Source: Verrucomicrobiota bacterium
Lineage (GTDB): Bacteria > Verrucomicrobiota > Verrucomicrobiia > Chthoniobacterales > UBA10450
DNA: 21,822 nt
Direction of reading: 5' to 3'
Assembly (NCBI GenBank): GCA_003219945.1
Contig: QHQV01000255.1
Location: 1-21,822, forward strand
This document shows, piece by piece, positions 1 through 8,372 of this stretch. The translations under genes and the position numbers were made by a program. A model generated the notes under the pieces. It searched no databases, was not told the DNA's origin, and saw only the letters and a list, made by a program, of their open reading frames with translations. The stretch's first letter is position 1. Every line of letters begins with the position of its first letter.

Positions 1-803
1 TCGGTCGTGATTCCAAACAAATTCTCGAGCATCGGAAGCGCGCCGCCCACGATCATTGCGGTAACAATACCGTTGCCAATGGCCAGAGCGCTTTGCACTC
101 CAACCATGCCCCAATCAGTAGCCGTCGGATAAAACCAGTTAATTGGCCCGATCAAACCGAATGTTAGCGACAAAAACCAAATAGCGAGGCCGACGAAGAA
201 ACCGGCGCGGATCAATCGACTGCGACGTCGCACCTGCAGCGTGAGAGAGACAGCTGTAAATCCGCTGATCAAACTGGTGATTAAAAGAGGCGCATCGATA
301 GGACCAAACAACATGCTGCTCCACAGGCTCACGAAAAACGCTACGTAAAGCCCGTGCTGCCGGCCGAGCAAAACGCTCAGCACCAGCGGCGCGAACGCAT
401 ATGGCGTAATCAATCCGGCCGTCTCTGGCCTCAAGAAGCGGTAGCTGCCGCTGTTGCAAACGACCAGCAGCAATTTGGTGACCGCCAGTTGCACAAAAAC
501 AACGCTAAAAACGAGAAGAATTCGCGAGTTCTGCTCGAAGCTTTTTGGCTGATTGATCCAAAGCTGCGTGATTGCGGTGGCCAGGACCAGGAGCGCAATG
601 ATGTAATTCTTCGTCGGTTCCGCTTGTTGACCGCTAAAGACGAGAAACGCCAGACCACCCGCAAACAGCGCAAAGATGAACACCTTTACATGCGACGAGC
701 ATTCCACATTGCGCATCAGCTCACTGCGTGACCGGCGCCGCCGCCGTTTGCGCGATGCCAGGCCGCGTTTGACGAGACGGCCACGTTTGAGGAAATCGAA
801 CAT
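1..803 (-). CDS. 7TM-HD (PgpH-like) cyclic-di-AMP phosphodiesterase, N-terminal part, cut by left edge
   Basis: The reading frame opens with ATG at 803 on the minus strand and runs off the window, so only about 267 residues are visible. They show a very basic N-terminus (many Arg/Lys before residue 35) and about eight hydrophobic helices. The visible part ends in LPMLENLFGITT, which matches the junction between the 7TM region and the cytoplasmic HD domain in the PgpH/YqfF family. Family members with an intact HD domain hydrolyse c-di-AMP to pApA at the inner membrane; here that domain lies outside the window, so activity is inferred. The gene starts 8 nt after the phoH stop, and phoH followed by a 7TM-HD gene is a common bacterial order. 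Unusually, the first helix is followed almost at once by the next one: the roughly 250-residue extracytoplasmic HDED domain of canonical PgpH is missing. Confidence 0.82.
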   Translation of the reverse strand, partial: MFDFLKRGRLVKRGLASRKRRRRRSRSELMRNVECSSHVKVFIFALFAGGLAFLVFSGQQAEPTKNYIIALLVLATAITQLWINQPKSFEQNSRILLVFSVVFVQLAVTKLLLVVCNSGSYRFLRPETAGLITPYAFAPLVLSVLLGRQHGLYVAFFVSLWSSMLFGPIDAPLLITSLISGFTAVSLTLQVRRRSRLIRAGFFVGLAIWFLSLTFGLIGPINWFYPTATDWGMVGVQSALAIGNGIVTAMIVGGALPMLENLFGITT

Positions 804-811
804 AGTAGTCG

Positions 812-1786
812 TTATTTACGAGATTCGGGCGCGGGCCCGCGGTGTGCCTGATATGCGCCGATTATGGCGCGCACCAATTCATGCCGCACAACATCGCGCT
901 CGGTGAAGTATACGGTCGCGATTCCCGGCACGTTTTTCAAGGCCTGCAAGGCCTCGAGGACACCTGAGCGCTTGTTTGCCGGCAAATCAATCTGTGTGAC
1001 GTCGCCGGTTACGACACACTTGGAATTCAAACCGATGCGCGTCAGCATCATGAACATCTGCTCAGTGGTTGTGTTTTGGGCTTCATCAAGAATGACAAAG
1101 GCGTTGCTCAAAGTACGTCCGCGCATATACGCAAGCGGAGCCACTTCGATCGTTTGCCGCGCGATTGCCCGCTCCAATTCTTCCGGCTCCAGCATCTCAC
1201 GTAATGCATCATAAAGTGGGCGTAAATACGGCAGGATCTTTTGTTCCAAGTCGCCCGGCAGAAAACCCAGTGCTTCCCCCGCTTCTACCGCAGGGCGGGT
1301 CAAAATAATGCGGGGCACCTGTTCCTTTTTTAATGCTGCCACTGCCATCGCGACTGCAAGATAAGTTTTGCCCGTCCCAGCCGGTCCAATCCCAAAAACA
1401 ACGTCATGCTTCTGAATCGCGTCCACATATGCTCGCTGATTGCCACTCCGTGCCACCACAGGAGGCTTGCGGGAAGAGGTTACGATTTTGGTCGAAACAA
1501 TGTCGCCGAAAGCCTCATCGCTTTCTTCGGACACGGCCTGCAGCGTGTAATTGAATTCGTGTTTCTGAATGTCAACGCCTCGTTGCCGGGCTTGCTCAAG
1601 CTGTTGAAACACCTGCTGGGCCTTGTCGACCCGGCTCGGGTCGCCTTCCAGTTTCATCCAGCCTTCACGCGTCGTCACTTTGACGCCTAACGATTCCTCG
1701 AGATGCTTCAAAAGTTTGATGTCATTCGCGTAGAGCGACTGCAAAGCGCGTGGGCTCTCGAACTGCAAAGTCCGCGATTCAGTCAT
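812..1786 (-). CDS. phoH: PhoH-family ATPase (PhoL type)
   Basis: This is a complete 324-residue protein, the usual length for PhoH/PhoL proteins. It has a small N-terminal KH-like segment (about residues 5-70), then the PhoH P-loop domain with Walker A GPAGTGKT at 134-141. ILTRPAVEAGEALGFLPGDL (about 161-180) is strongly diagnostic, and Walker B is VILDEAQNTT with D234/E235. PhoH-like ATPases are cytoplasmic and have been linked to RNA metabolism through their common neighbours YbeY and PgpH; the substrate is not settled. The ATG at 1784-1786 is the natural start. The gene lies 32 nt downstream of a small secreted-protein gene and 8 nt upstream of the 7TM-HD gene, so the minus-strand genes from 3049 down to the left edge may be one transcript. 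The family assignment is firm; the physiological role is not. Confidence 0.95.
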   Translation of the reverse strand: MTESRTLQFESPRALQSLYANDIKLLKHLEESLGVKVTTREGWMKLEGDPSRVDKAQQVFQQLEQARQRGVDIQKHEFNYTLQAVSEESDEAFGDIVSTKIVTSSRKPPVVARSGNQRAYVDAIQKHDVVFGIGPAGTGKTYLAVAMAVAALKKEQVPRIILTRPAVEAGEALGFLPGDLEQKILPYLRPLYDALREMLEPEELERAIARQTIEVAPLAYMRGRTLSNAFVILDEAQNTTTEQMFMMLTRIGLNSKCVVTGDVTQIDLPANKRSGVLEALQALKNVPGIATVYFTERDVVRHELVRAIIGAYQAHRGPAPESRK

Positions 1787-1818
1787 AATCGTGGCATGCC
1801 GCTGCCACGAATCTAGAA

Positions 1819-2268
1819 CTAGCGGAAACCATACACCAGCGCCCAGTGCGTGCGTTCCTCTGGCGATTGTTCCACGCTCACGATGATAAAATAACTCCCG
1901 GTCGCTTTCGGTATTACGTGTGCAGCCGCGAAGTGGCCTTTCTCCCAGCTGTCAGGTTCTTCCGCGAGCTTGCCATCGGAATCGTAAACGTGAACGGATA
2001 CCTTTGCCTTGTCGACTTCCGTTCCCAGCCAGAACCAGTACTCGTTTCCTTTAAATAACTGCTGTCGCACAGCCTTCTTCTCTCCAGAACCGAGGTCTCC
2101 TCCCCAATAATCCTCGCGCACTTGAAAGCCTTGTTTGACGTACGGTTCGGCGGCCTGGAGCGCAAACGATTGCGCGTCATCCACCGAAGCGAAAATCGCA
2201 GGCTGCAATGCCGTGAGGATCAGCAGCAGAGAGCTTGCGCGGGCGACAATCTTCACGAAGCGGTTCAT
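1819..2268 (-). CDS. Small secreted protein of unknown function, possible beta-sandwich
   Basis: I do not recognise the family. Starting at ATG 2268 the product is 149 residues. It has a clear signal peptide (MNRFVKIV, then a Leu/Ile-rich core, likely cut after IFAS near residue 28). The mature part is rich in aromatic and beta-prone stretches (EYWFWLGTEV, VSVHVYDSDG, SYFIIVSVEQ, HWALVYGF). That pattern resembles small secreted beta-sandwich domains of the pre-peptidase C-terminal kind, which is only an inference. The frame could open 18 codons earlier at 2322, but that would place a charged stretch before the signal peptide and overlap the upstream gene by 47 nt, so 2268 is preferred. It starts 7 nt after the stop of the upstream secreted-protein gene, and no clear Shine-Dalgarno site is visible, suggesting translational coupling. 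Confidence 0.75.
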   Translation of the reverse strand: MNRFVKIVARASSLLLILTALQPAIFASVDDAQSFALQAAEPYVKQGFQVREDYWGGDLGSGEKKAVRQQLFKGNEYWFWLGTEVDKAKVSVHVYDSDGKLAEEPDSWEKGHFAAAHVIPKATGSYFIIVSVEQSPEERTHWALVYGFR

Positions 2269-2275
2269 CGAAGGT

Positions 2276-3049
2276 CTAATCTTTGGTAACGATCCCCTGG
2301 CCAATTCGCGTAGTGATCTCATTAACCTTCTTCACTGTCTCAGGCGGAATCCGGCGATCACCAATATCGATCAGGGGTTTCACCTGGACCAGAGCACCCT
2401 CAATTTCGTGGATAATTGGAAGATCAAACTCGGGCATTCCCTGCAGCCTTTTTTGGAAATAAGAGAGCAAATCAGGCTGGTGCAGCAGCTCTGCGCCGTC
2501 CGCGGAAAAATGTTCGTTAACCACTGACGTCAATACTTCGGTTCCGCGCAGCCAGCCGCCCAAGCTAACGAGCTGCGACAACTTTTCGTCGTGCACCTCG
2601 TTCATTGCTTGTTGCACGCTGTTCTGGGTGCGATCCAATTCCCGGCGCACATTGTTCCAATTCCGCTTGTCTGCTGCCTCAATGATCGCTTTCGCATGCG
2701 GTGTAATGGAATTTCCCACGCCGATCCCTTTCGCCAGTGTAAGGACCCGCTGGCCGATATTCTTCACGGTTTCTGCATCTTCCGCTTGCACGGCGATAAA
2801 ACCATCGGCGATCACTGTCCCAAGTAAGAGGGCAATACGCGGACGTTCGGTAAGGTTCGGTCCCTTGTCGCTGCGCACATGTGCCCTCCAGTTCACCGTG
2901 CCCAGTTTGTTCAGCGCCCCGAAAATCTCGTTAGGCAATGGCACCACAACATCTTCCACAGTTGTGGACAGTTGGTTAATGGCATTCGCGCATAGGGCAA
3001 ACCCGCAGAGCACACCCACTGTCTTGAAAAATCTTATAAACGGCATCAT
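2276..3049 (-). CDS. Secreted protein of unknown function, 257 aa
   Basis: I do not recognise the family. The product begins MMPFIRFF and has a hydrophobic core ending in ALCANA, a good signal-peptidase I site near residue 23, so it is probably periplasmic. The rest is mostly helical: a segment with an LLLGTVIADGFIAVQ stretch (about 74-88), then charged amphipathic helices (about 95-175) containing an RNWNNVRRELDRTQ segment. No catalytic motif or cysteine pattern stands out. It is the first gene of the minus-strand group that continues with a small secreted protein, phoH and the 7TM-HD gene. It is divergent from the heptose kinase gene, with 166 nt between the two starts. Two adjacent ATG codons (3049 and 3046) both fit as start. 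Confidence 0.75.
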   Translation of the reverse strand: MMPFIRFFKTVGVLCGFALCANAINQLSTTVEDVVVPLPNEIFGALNKLGTVNWRAHVRSDKGPNLTERPRIALLLGTVIADGFIAVQAEDAETVKNIGQRVLTLAKGIGVGNSITPHAKAIIEAADKRNWNNVRRELDRTQNSVQQAMNEVHDEKLSQLVSLGGWLRGTEVLTSVVNEHFSADGAELLHQPDLLSYFQKRLQGMPEFDLPIIHEIEGALVQVKPLIDIGDRRIPPETVKKVNEITTRIGQGIVTKD

Positions 3050-3215
3050 TCACACTTTCCACTGTTGATTTCCCATTCGTATTCAGGATTAATGGAGCGA
3101 ATCTTAACCGGAACTCCCGCTGTACACAACTAATGCCAGCACCGATCTCATTCACCCGTTCAAGTCGCAAATCCGAAAGCGATGTAAGCTGCCAAAATCC
3201 AAGTCTTAAATCGCC
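3050..3215. promoter_or_regulatory. Divergent intergenic region, presumed promoters
   Basis: These 166 bases separate the minus-strand secreted-protein/phoH group from the plus-strand LPS-precursor operon, so promoters for both directions should lie here. I see no convincing -35/-10 pair, palindromic operator or riboswitch-like structure, and no GTAG hairpin. The call rests only on gene orientation. Confidence 0.4.
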
Positions 3216-4229
3216 GTGAACTTGAACCGCCTGGAACAGATCCTCGAGCGCGCGGCTTCGAAACGAATCACAGTTATCGGCGATCTGATGCTTGACGAAT
3301 TTGTCTGGGGAAAGGTCGGCCGCATCTCGCCGGAGGCGCCGGTCCCCATCGTAGAAGTAACCGGGGAATCGCTTTACCCAGGAGGCGCGGCCAACGTTGC
3401 GCGGAACCTGCGCGAATTTGTCGATCACGTCGCCGTAATCGGAATGCTCGGCAAAGATCGCAGTGGCCGCCAGCTGCGAGAGCTTTTGGCAGAGCAAAAC
3501 ATTGACACCTCGAGAGCGATCGAGGAAGAAAAGTTTCGCACGATCGTCAAGACTCGTATCATCGCGCTGCATCAGCAGGTGGTTCGCGTCGATCGCGAAA
3601 AAATTCTTACGCCATCGAGCGCCCAAATAGCGATGGCAGTCGCCGCTGTTCTAGACAGTATCAAAGGGACCGATGCAATTATTTTTGAAGACTACGGTAA
3701 GGGCTTTGTGACAACCGAACTAGTGACTCAAGTTGCTCGCGACGCGGCCGCGGCTCGTAAAATAGTGGCAGCCGATCCCAATCCTCGACACTCCGTCGAC
3801 TGGCGCGGCGTCACAGTTGTCAAACCAAACCGCGCTGAAGCGTTCCTTGCAGCGGGGATTCCCTGGCGTGACGCCGACGAAGCTCCCACAAAAGACACCG
3901 AGCTTGAGCGCACCGGTGAAGCGCTTCTAAAAAAATGGGAGACTCAATATGTTTTGATCACGCTGGGCGAACACGGGATGATGCTTTTCCAGCAGAGCCA
4001 AGCGCCGCACTATATCCGCACGAAAGCTCGTCAGGTTTTCGATGTGTCAGGTGCAGGCGACACCGCGATTGCGCTCTTCACGCTTGGGCTCGTCAGTGGC
4101 GCGACCGCGATTGAAGCGGCGGAGATTGCCAACCACGGAAGCGCTGTAGTCGTCAGCAAACTTGGCACTGCGACTGTGACGCGAGATGAACTTATCGCCA
4201 GTTTTCGAGCCGACAGCGAAGATGCGTGA
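3216..4229 (+). CDS. hldE1/rfaE1-like: D-glycero-beta-D-manno-heptose-7-phosphate kinase (HldE domain I type)
   Basis: This is a complete 337-residue PfkB-family sugar kinase opening with GTG at 3216. The N-terminal stretch with GDLMLDEFVWGKVGRISPEA (about 22-41), the substrate-binding GGAANVARNL (56-65), and the C-terminal DVSGAGDTA with catalytic Asp282 (276-284) match the kinase half of HldE/RfaE. That enzyme makes heptose-1,7-bisphosphate from heptose-7-phosphate for the LPS inner core. The length fits a stand-alone kinase; the adenylyltransferase half of E. coli HldE is absent and must be encoded elsewhere. A fructokinase-type PfkB protein is the main alternative, but the next gene is the pathway's following enzyme, GmhB, overlapping by 8 nt. 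It heads a plus-strand operon that continues with gmhB, kdsB and pyrG. Confidence 0.92.
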   Translation: MNLNRLEQILERAASKRITVIGDLMLDEFVWGKVGRISPEAPVPIVEVTGESLYPGGAANVARNLREFVDHVAVIGMLGKDRSGRQLRELLAEQNIDTSRAIEEEKFRTIVKTRIIALHQQVVRVDREKILTPSSAQIAMAVAAVLDSIKGTDAIIFEDYGKGFVTTELVTQVARDAAAARKIVAADPNPRHSVDWRGVTVVKPNRAEAFLAAGIPWRDADEAPTKDTELERTGEALLKKWETQYVLITLGEHGMMLFQQSQAPHYIRTKARQVFDVSGAGDTAIALFTLGLVSGATAIEAAEIANHGSAVVVSKLGTATVTRDELIASFRADSEDA

Positions 4230-4758
4230 CACGCTGTCGCCGGCCGTATTTATCGATCGCGACGGCACGATCATGGAGGATATCGATTATTGTTCTCATC
4301 CGAAGGATGTGCGGATTTTTTCAGGTGTGCTTGAGGCGCTGCGGTGTTTGAAATCGCGAGGATTCAAACTGATCATCATCACAAATCAAAGCGGGATCGG
4401 GCGCGGACTCTTCACGCTCGATCAATATCGCGCGGTAGAAGCGGAGTTGCTGCGGCAGCTTGGCGATGGTTTGATCGAGGGTACTTACTACTGCCCGGAT
4501 GCTCCCGGACAATATTCGAACTGCCGCAAGCCTGCGCCGGGAATGGTTGTAAAAGCCACGCGAGACCATCAGATCGATCTTTCCCGTTCGTTTTTCGTTG
4601 GCGACAAGGAGATCGACGTCGAATGCGCACACAACGCCGGTGTACGTGCGATTCGCGTGCGGACCGGAATTCAACGCGACGTGACTGGAAGCAACGCAGA
4701 TTGGGTGGCCGATGACGTGCCTGCAGCGGTCCAGATCATCTTGAACGCAAAATCATGA
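4222..4758 (+). CDS. gmhB: D-glycero-beta-D-manno-heptose-1,7-bisphosphate 7-phosphatase
   Basis: From ATG 4222 this is a 178-residue HAD phosphatase, close to the family length. The nucleophile motif FIDRDGTI places catalytic Asp12 and Asp14 near the N-terminus, ITNQSGIGRGLFT (53-65) is diagnostic for GmhB/HisB-N, and CRKPAPGM (101-108) and VGDKEIDVECA (127-137) complete the fold. It removes the 7-phosphate from heptose-1,7-bisphosphate, the product of the upstream kinase. The frame stays open 12 codons further upstream, but those lie inside the kinase gene, and the 8-nt overlap at 4222 fits translational coupling. Odd point: the zinc loop seen in E. coli GmhB (Cys-x-His ... Cys-x-Cys) is shortened. 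The equivalent positions read C91, D93, S99 and C101, so two ligands appear lost. Confidence 0.9.
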   Translation: MRDTLSPAVFIDRDGTIMEDIDYCSHPKDVRIFSGVLEALRCLKSRGFKLIIITNQSGIGRGLFTLDQYRAVEAELLRQLGDGLIEGTYYCPDAPGQYSNCRKPAPGMVVKATRDHQIDLSRSFFVGDKEIDVECAHNAGVRAIRVRTGIQRDVTGSNADWVADDVPAAVQIILNAKS

Positions 4759-4764
4759 TCCTCC

Positions 4765-4856
4765 GTCATTCCGAGCAACATCGGGGAATCCCAGAGCTCT
4801 ACCGCAGATTTTCTCGCGGGGATCCTTCGACTCCGCTTCGGTTCGCTCCGGATGAC
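4765..4856. repeat. Inverted repeat element of the GTCATTCCGAGC type upstream of kdsB
   Basis: The gap between gmhB and kdsB is filled by two related arms in inverted orientation. The left arm (4765-4792) reads GTCATTCCGAGC then GGGGAATCCC. The right arm (4818-4856), read on the minus strand, begins GTCATCCGGAGCG and ends GGATCCCC. The arms are imperfect copies separated by about 25 nt. This sequence type is a common dispersed intergenic repeat in soil bacteria, from memory. The right arm contains the first in-frame ATG of the kdsB frame (4852), which is why that codon is not taken as the start. Confidence 0.7.
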
Positions 4857-4860
4857 TGCC

Positions 4861-5643
4861 ATGAATAAGGCGGTAGGCATTATTCCAGCGCGCTGGAGTT
4901 CTACGCGTTTTGCTGGAAAACCATTGCATCCCATTGCTGGAAAAGCTCTTTTGCAGCGGGTATGGGAACGGTGTAAAAGAGCGAAAAATCTCGACTCGGT
5001 AATCGTTGCCACAGACGATATGCGCATCGCCGAAGCTGCTTTTAATTGGGGTGCCCAAATCGCGCTGACTTCAACAAGCCACTGCAGCGGAACCGATCGG
5101 ATAGCCGAAGTCGCACGCGACGCGAAACAGTTCGCGTTCATCATCAACATTCAAGGGGATGAACCTTTGGTTGATCCGCAGCTAATCGACAAGATCGTGG
5201 CGAAACTTCGCTCGGACCCTGCAATCGAGATGGTCACTGCGGCGCATCGGTTTGAGCATCGAGAAGACGCGCTGTCCACTCACCAAGTCAAAGTGGTTGT
5301 CGATCTTGCCGGAAACGCCCTCTATTTCTCGCGCGCCCCGATTCCATTCCAACCTCGAACGAGCGTCGGCGTGCAGTCCGCCGAACAGGGCAAGGGCCGC
5401 TCGTTGTCGCTTCGTCATCAGGGTATATACGGTTTTCGGCGGAACGCCCTCCGGCAGTTCGTGAAGTGGAAACGCGGTCCGCTGGAACGCGCTGAGTCGC
5501 TCGAGCAATTGCGCGCATTGGAAAATGGTGTAAAGGTTCATGTGCTCATCATCGCCAAGGGATCTCCCGGGGTAGATACATTGGCCGACGCAGAAGCGCT
5601 GGAGCAAAAGCTTGCCCGCGCGGAACGAAAGCCCGCTCGATGA
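4861..5643 (+). CDS. kdsB: 3-deoxy-manno-octulosonate cytidylyltransferase (CMP-KDO synthetase)
   Basis: The 260-residue product begins MNKAVGIIPARWSSTRF, the classic KdsB nucleotide-binding N-terminus, followed by GKPL. ATDD (about 51-54), CSGTDRIAEVA, IINIQGDEPLVDP (metal- and CTP-binding) and HQGIYGFRR complete the family pattern. It activates KDO with CTP to give CMP-KDO for lipid A-KDO assembly in the cytoplasm. The frame could also open at ATG 4852, but that codon lies in the flanking repeat, and 4861 gives the N-terminus typical of the family. The stop overlaps the pyrG start by an ATGA junction at 5640-5643. KdsB consumes CTP and PyrG makes it, so the coupling makes metabolic sense. 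Length is slightly above the usual 245-255 residues. Confidence 0.95.
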   Translation: MNKAVGIIPARWSSTRFAGKPLHPIAGKALLQRVWERCKRAKNLDSVIVATDDMRIAEAAFNWGAQIALTSTSHCSGTDRIAEVARDAKQFAFIINIQGDEPLVDPQLIDKIVAKLRSDPAIEMVTAAHRFEHREDALSTHQVKVVVDLAGNALYFSRAPIPFQPRTSVGVQSAEQGKGRSLSLRHQGIYGFRRNALRQFVKWKRGPLERAESLEQLRALENGVKVHVLIIAKGSPGVDTLADAEALEQKLARAERKPAR

Positions 5644-7313
5644 AATACATTTTTGTCACGGGCGGCGTCGTCAGTTCGTTAGGCAAAGGGCTGACTGCTG
5701 CCTCATTGGGAACATTGCTCGAAGCGCGCTCGTTGCGTGTTGTACTCCTAAAGTTTGATCCGTATCTCAATGTCGATCCTGGAACGATGAATCCGTTTCA
5801 GCACGGCGAAGTCTACGTGCTCAATGACGGCGCGGAGACTGATCTCGATCTTGGCCACTACGAGCGATTCACTAATTGCGTGCTCACGCGCCACAACAAT
5901 CTCACCAGCGGCCAGGTTTACGAGACAGTCATTCTTAAGGAACGCCGCGGCGACTATTTGGGTAAAACTGTGCAGGTGATTCCGCACGTCACCGATGTGA
6001 TCAAAGATCGCATCCGCAAACTTTCAGACAAAAGCAAATACGACGTCGTGATCACGGAAATCGGAGGCACGACTGGAGACATCGAAGGTCTTCCGTTTCT
6101 CGAGGCCATTCGCCAATTCATTCTTGAAGTCGGGCCCGAAAATGTGGTGAACATGCATGTCACCCTTGTTCCCTACATCAAGGCCGCGCACGAATTAAAA
6201 ACGAAGCCGACGCAACAAAGCGTGGCGAAGCTGCGCGAAATCGGAGTCCAGCCGCAGGTGTTGATTTGCCGCTCGGAAAGAGCACTCGACCGGGATGTGC
6301 GTCGTAAGTTGTCAATGTTTTGCAACGTGGCGGAAAAGGCGGTGATTGAGGAACGCGACGTCGAGCACACAATTTACGAAGTGCCTTTGACCCTGCGTGC
6401 CGAAGGACTCGACCAACTCGTGTGCGATCTTCTGCGCCTGGAAACGTCTGCACCCGACCTGAAAGACTGGCGAACATTCGTCGACCGCGTCGTTAGTCCG
6501 AGCAAACGCGTCAAGATCGCCGTCGTCGGCAAATACATGGACGTGCGCGACGCCTACAAAAGCATTTACGAGTCACTGACTCACGGTGCCGCAAGCGAAG
6601 ACTGCGGAATCGATCTCAAACTTATCGATGCTGAATCCCTCGCGGATAACGTCGAGGACCAACTGAAAGAGGTAGCCGGCGTTCTCATTCCCGGTGGATT
6701 TGGCGCTCGCGGAGGGGAAGGAAAAATCAACGCCGCGCGTTACGCTCGCGAGCAGCGAATCCCTTTTCTTGGTCTGTGCCTGGGCATGCAAGTCGCCACC
6801 ATCGAATTCGCCAGAAACGTATGTGGAATCAAAGACGCCAATAGCACCGAGTTCGACAAGGACAGTCCGGACCCGGTCATCTCACTGCTGGAAGAGCAGC
6901 GCGGCGTACTTAATAAAGGCGCAAGTATGCGGCTGGGAACCTGGCCGACAAAAATTGTACCGGGAACGCTCGCGGAAAAAATCTACGGCGACACCGAGGT
7001 AACTGAGCGGCATCGCCACCGTTACGAGTTCAACATGAAATATCGCGATCGGATGAATGCGAAGGGTTTCGTCATTTCAGGAACATCGCCGGACGGCACG
7101 CTCGCCGAATTGATCGAGCTACGCGATCACCCCTACTTTGTTGGTTGCCAATATCACCCCGAATTTCAAAGCAAACCCAACAAGCCGCATCTCCTCTTCA
7201 AGGGATTCATTGCAGCTGCTCTAGCATATCAGGCTGGCGGCAAGAAGCCAATCACCAACATTGAACAAGCACCCATCAGCGTGTCAGACAGGGAACTTGT
7301 TCTGCAACGCTGA
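5640..7313 (+). CDS. pyrG: CTP synthase
   Basis: This is a complete 557-residue CTP synthase, normal family length. The synthetase domain opens [20 protein letters not shown], with the P-loop-like SSLGKG, and contains [12 protein letters not shown] (about 138-149). The C-terminal class I glutamine amidotransferase domain has the oxyanion segment PGGFGARG, nucleophile Cys380 in GLCLGMQ, and His506/Glu508 in YHPEF. It converts UTP to CTP using ATP and glutamine-derived ammonia. It is coupled to kdsB through an overlapping ATGA, so pyrG is the last gene of the heptose/KDO operon. This links supply of CTP to the enzyme that uses it for CMP-KDO. No internal irregularity is visible. Confidence 0.98.
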   Translation: MKYIFVTGGVVSSLGKGLTAASLGTLLEARSLRVVLLKFDPYLNVDPGTMNPFQHGEVYVLNDGAETDLDLGHYERFTNCVLTRHNNLTSGQVYETVILKERRGDYLGKTVQVIPHVTDVIKDRIRKLSDKSKYDVVITEIGGTTGDIEGLPFLEAIRQFILEVGPENVVNMHVTLVPYIKAAHELKTKPTQQSVAKLREIGVQPQVLICRSERALDRDVRRKLSMFCNVAEKAVIEERDVEHTIYEVPLTLRAEGLDQLVCDLLRLETSAPDLKDWRTFVDRVVSPSKRVKIAVVGKYMDVRDAYKSIYESLTHGAASEDCGIDLKLIDAESLADNVEDQLKEVAGVLIPGGFGARGGEGKINAARYAREQRIPFLGLCLGMQVATIEFARNVCGIKDANSTEFDKDSPDPVISLLEEQRGVLNKGASMRLGTWPTKIVPGTLAEKIYGDTEVTERHRHRYEFNMKYRDRMNAKGFVISGTSPDGTLAELIELRDHPYFVGCQYHPEFQSKPNKPHLLFKGFIAAALAYQAGGKKPITNIEQAPISVSDRELVLQR

Positions 7314-7326
7314 ATTTTTTTCAGCG
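7308..7326. terminator. Short hairpin between convergent pyrG and Sua5 genes, possible terminator
   Basis: CGCTGAA (7308-7314) and TTCAGCG (7320-7326) form a 7-bp perfect inverted repeat with a five-T loop. It overlaps the pyrG stop codon and is followed by ACGTTTT. It sits in the 63-nt gap between convergent genes, where a terminator is expected. The T-run is in the loop rather than after the stem, so it is not a canonical intrinsic terminator. Confidence 0.3.
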
Positions 7327-7376
7327 ACGTTTTGAAGTGCGCCGCTGCCACGCCTCTTCCATTTGGATGCGCACCG

Positions 7377-8372
7377 CTATTGGTGCGACGCTCGTTCAAG
7401 TCGGTCCATTATCGCCGCGCCGAGTCCCCGAGAGGGAACTCGTTCGGCGATGATGAGGTCGAGACCGAGTGCATCGAGTTCGCGCAGATAACGAAATAAA
7501 TTCGACGCCGCTTCCCGTAAGTCTCCCCGGTCGCTTAGATTTCGAACGGCGGCGAACGCTTCGGAGCAGCGCGTTTCCAGCTGCGGTGATGTCGGGCGTG
7601 GAAAAGCGCCGCTCCAAGCAAGCAAGCCAACGCGCTGCTTCTTCTGTGGAGGAAATGCTTCGGCATTATCAATCAAACGCAATGGGGTTGTAGGCATATA
7701 ATGAGACGGCAATTGCCCGGGAGCGGATATCCTTTGTGTCAGTGTAACGCTGACGATGTCTGCAAACTGGGATAGCTGTTCGTGTGTAATCGGACCGCTT
7801 CGCAAAACCGCGATTCTGCCATCCCGAAGAGCCACGATTGTCGACTCAATGCCATGCTCTGTAGGTCCGGCATCGACGATCAGTGGGATGCGTCCGTCGA
7901 GTTCATCCAACACGTGCTGCGCTGTTGTCGGACTGACACGTCCAAATCGGTTTGCACTTGGGGCAGCGAGCGGCTCATCCAATTCACCCACGATTTCAGC
8001 AAACACAGGATGCGCACAGAGTCGCACCGCCACTGTATCCAGTCCCGCTGTTACGATGTCAGGAACGATGTCGCGCTTTGGAAGAATGATCGTGAATGGC
8101 CCCGGCCAAAGTTTGTCGACCATCTTGCCGATCAGTTGTTGATCGCTCGCTGGCACATCGACAATTCTCTCGAGCCACTCGCGATTCGGCAGGTGAACAA
8201 TGAGCGGGTCGAAGCGCGGCCGTTCCTTGACTTCAAAAATTTTCGCGACGGTAATCGGGTTCAGCGCCTTAGCGGCAAGTCCGTAAACAGTTTCCGTTGG
8301 CAGCGCGACAACGTCGCTCTTCCGCAGAAGTTCAACCGCCGCAACGCGATCGGTTGAAATCACTGTTTTCAC
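7377..8372 (-). CDS. sua5/tsaC-like: L-threonylcarbamoyladenylate synthase, Sua5 (two-domain) type
   Basis: The 331-residue product carries the YrdC/TsaC domain: [15 protein letters not shown] (about 20-34), KVFEVKERP-like [46 protein letters not shown] and GIESTIV. A linker [11 protein letters not shown] is the counterpart of the SPGxxxxHYxP linker of Sua5. It is followed by a C-terminal Sua5 domain (about 225-331), making this the long Sua5 form rather than the short TsaC form. It makes threonylcarbamoyl-AMP from threonine, bicarbonate and ATP, the first step of t6A37 formation in ANN-decoding tRNAs. The start is GTG at 8372, overlapping the purE stop as GTGA, so it is the second gene of a purE-sua5 pair. 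It is convergent with pyrG. Confidence 0.95.
   Translation of the reverse strand: MKTVISTDRVAAVELLRKSDVVALPTETVYGLAAKALNPITVAKIFEVKERPRFDPLIVHLPNREWLERIVDVPASDQQLIGKMVDKLWPGPFTIILPKRDIVPDIVTAGLDTVAVRLCAHPVFAEIVGELDEPLAAPSANRFGRVSPTTAQHVLDELDGRIPLIVDAGPTEHGIESTIVALRDGRIAVLRSGPITHEQLSQFADIVSVTLTQRISAPGQLPSHYMPTTPLRLIDNAEAFPPQKKQRVGLLAWSGAFPRPTSPQLETRCSEAFAAVRNLSDRGDLREAASNLFRYLRELDALGLDLIIAERVPSRGLGAAIMDRLERASHQ

Noticed and set aside
354..906. Plus-strand ORFs of 125 and 76 codons at 354-731 and 676-906
   Set aside because: They lie antisense to the 7TM-HD gene and phoH, are low in recognisable protein pattern and have arginine/glutamine-rich composition typical of antisense shadows.
7782..8357. 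191-codon plus-strand ORF
   Set aside because: Antisense to the Sua5-type gene, whose motifs are complete.
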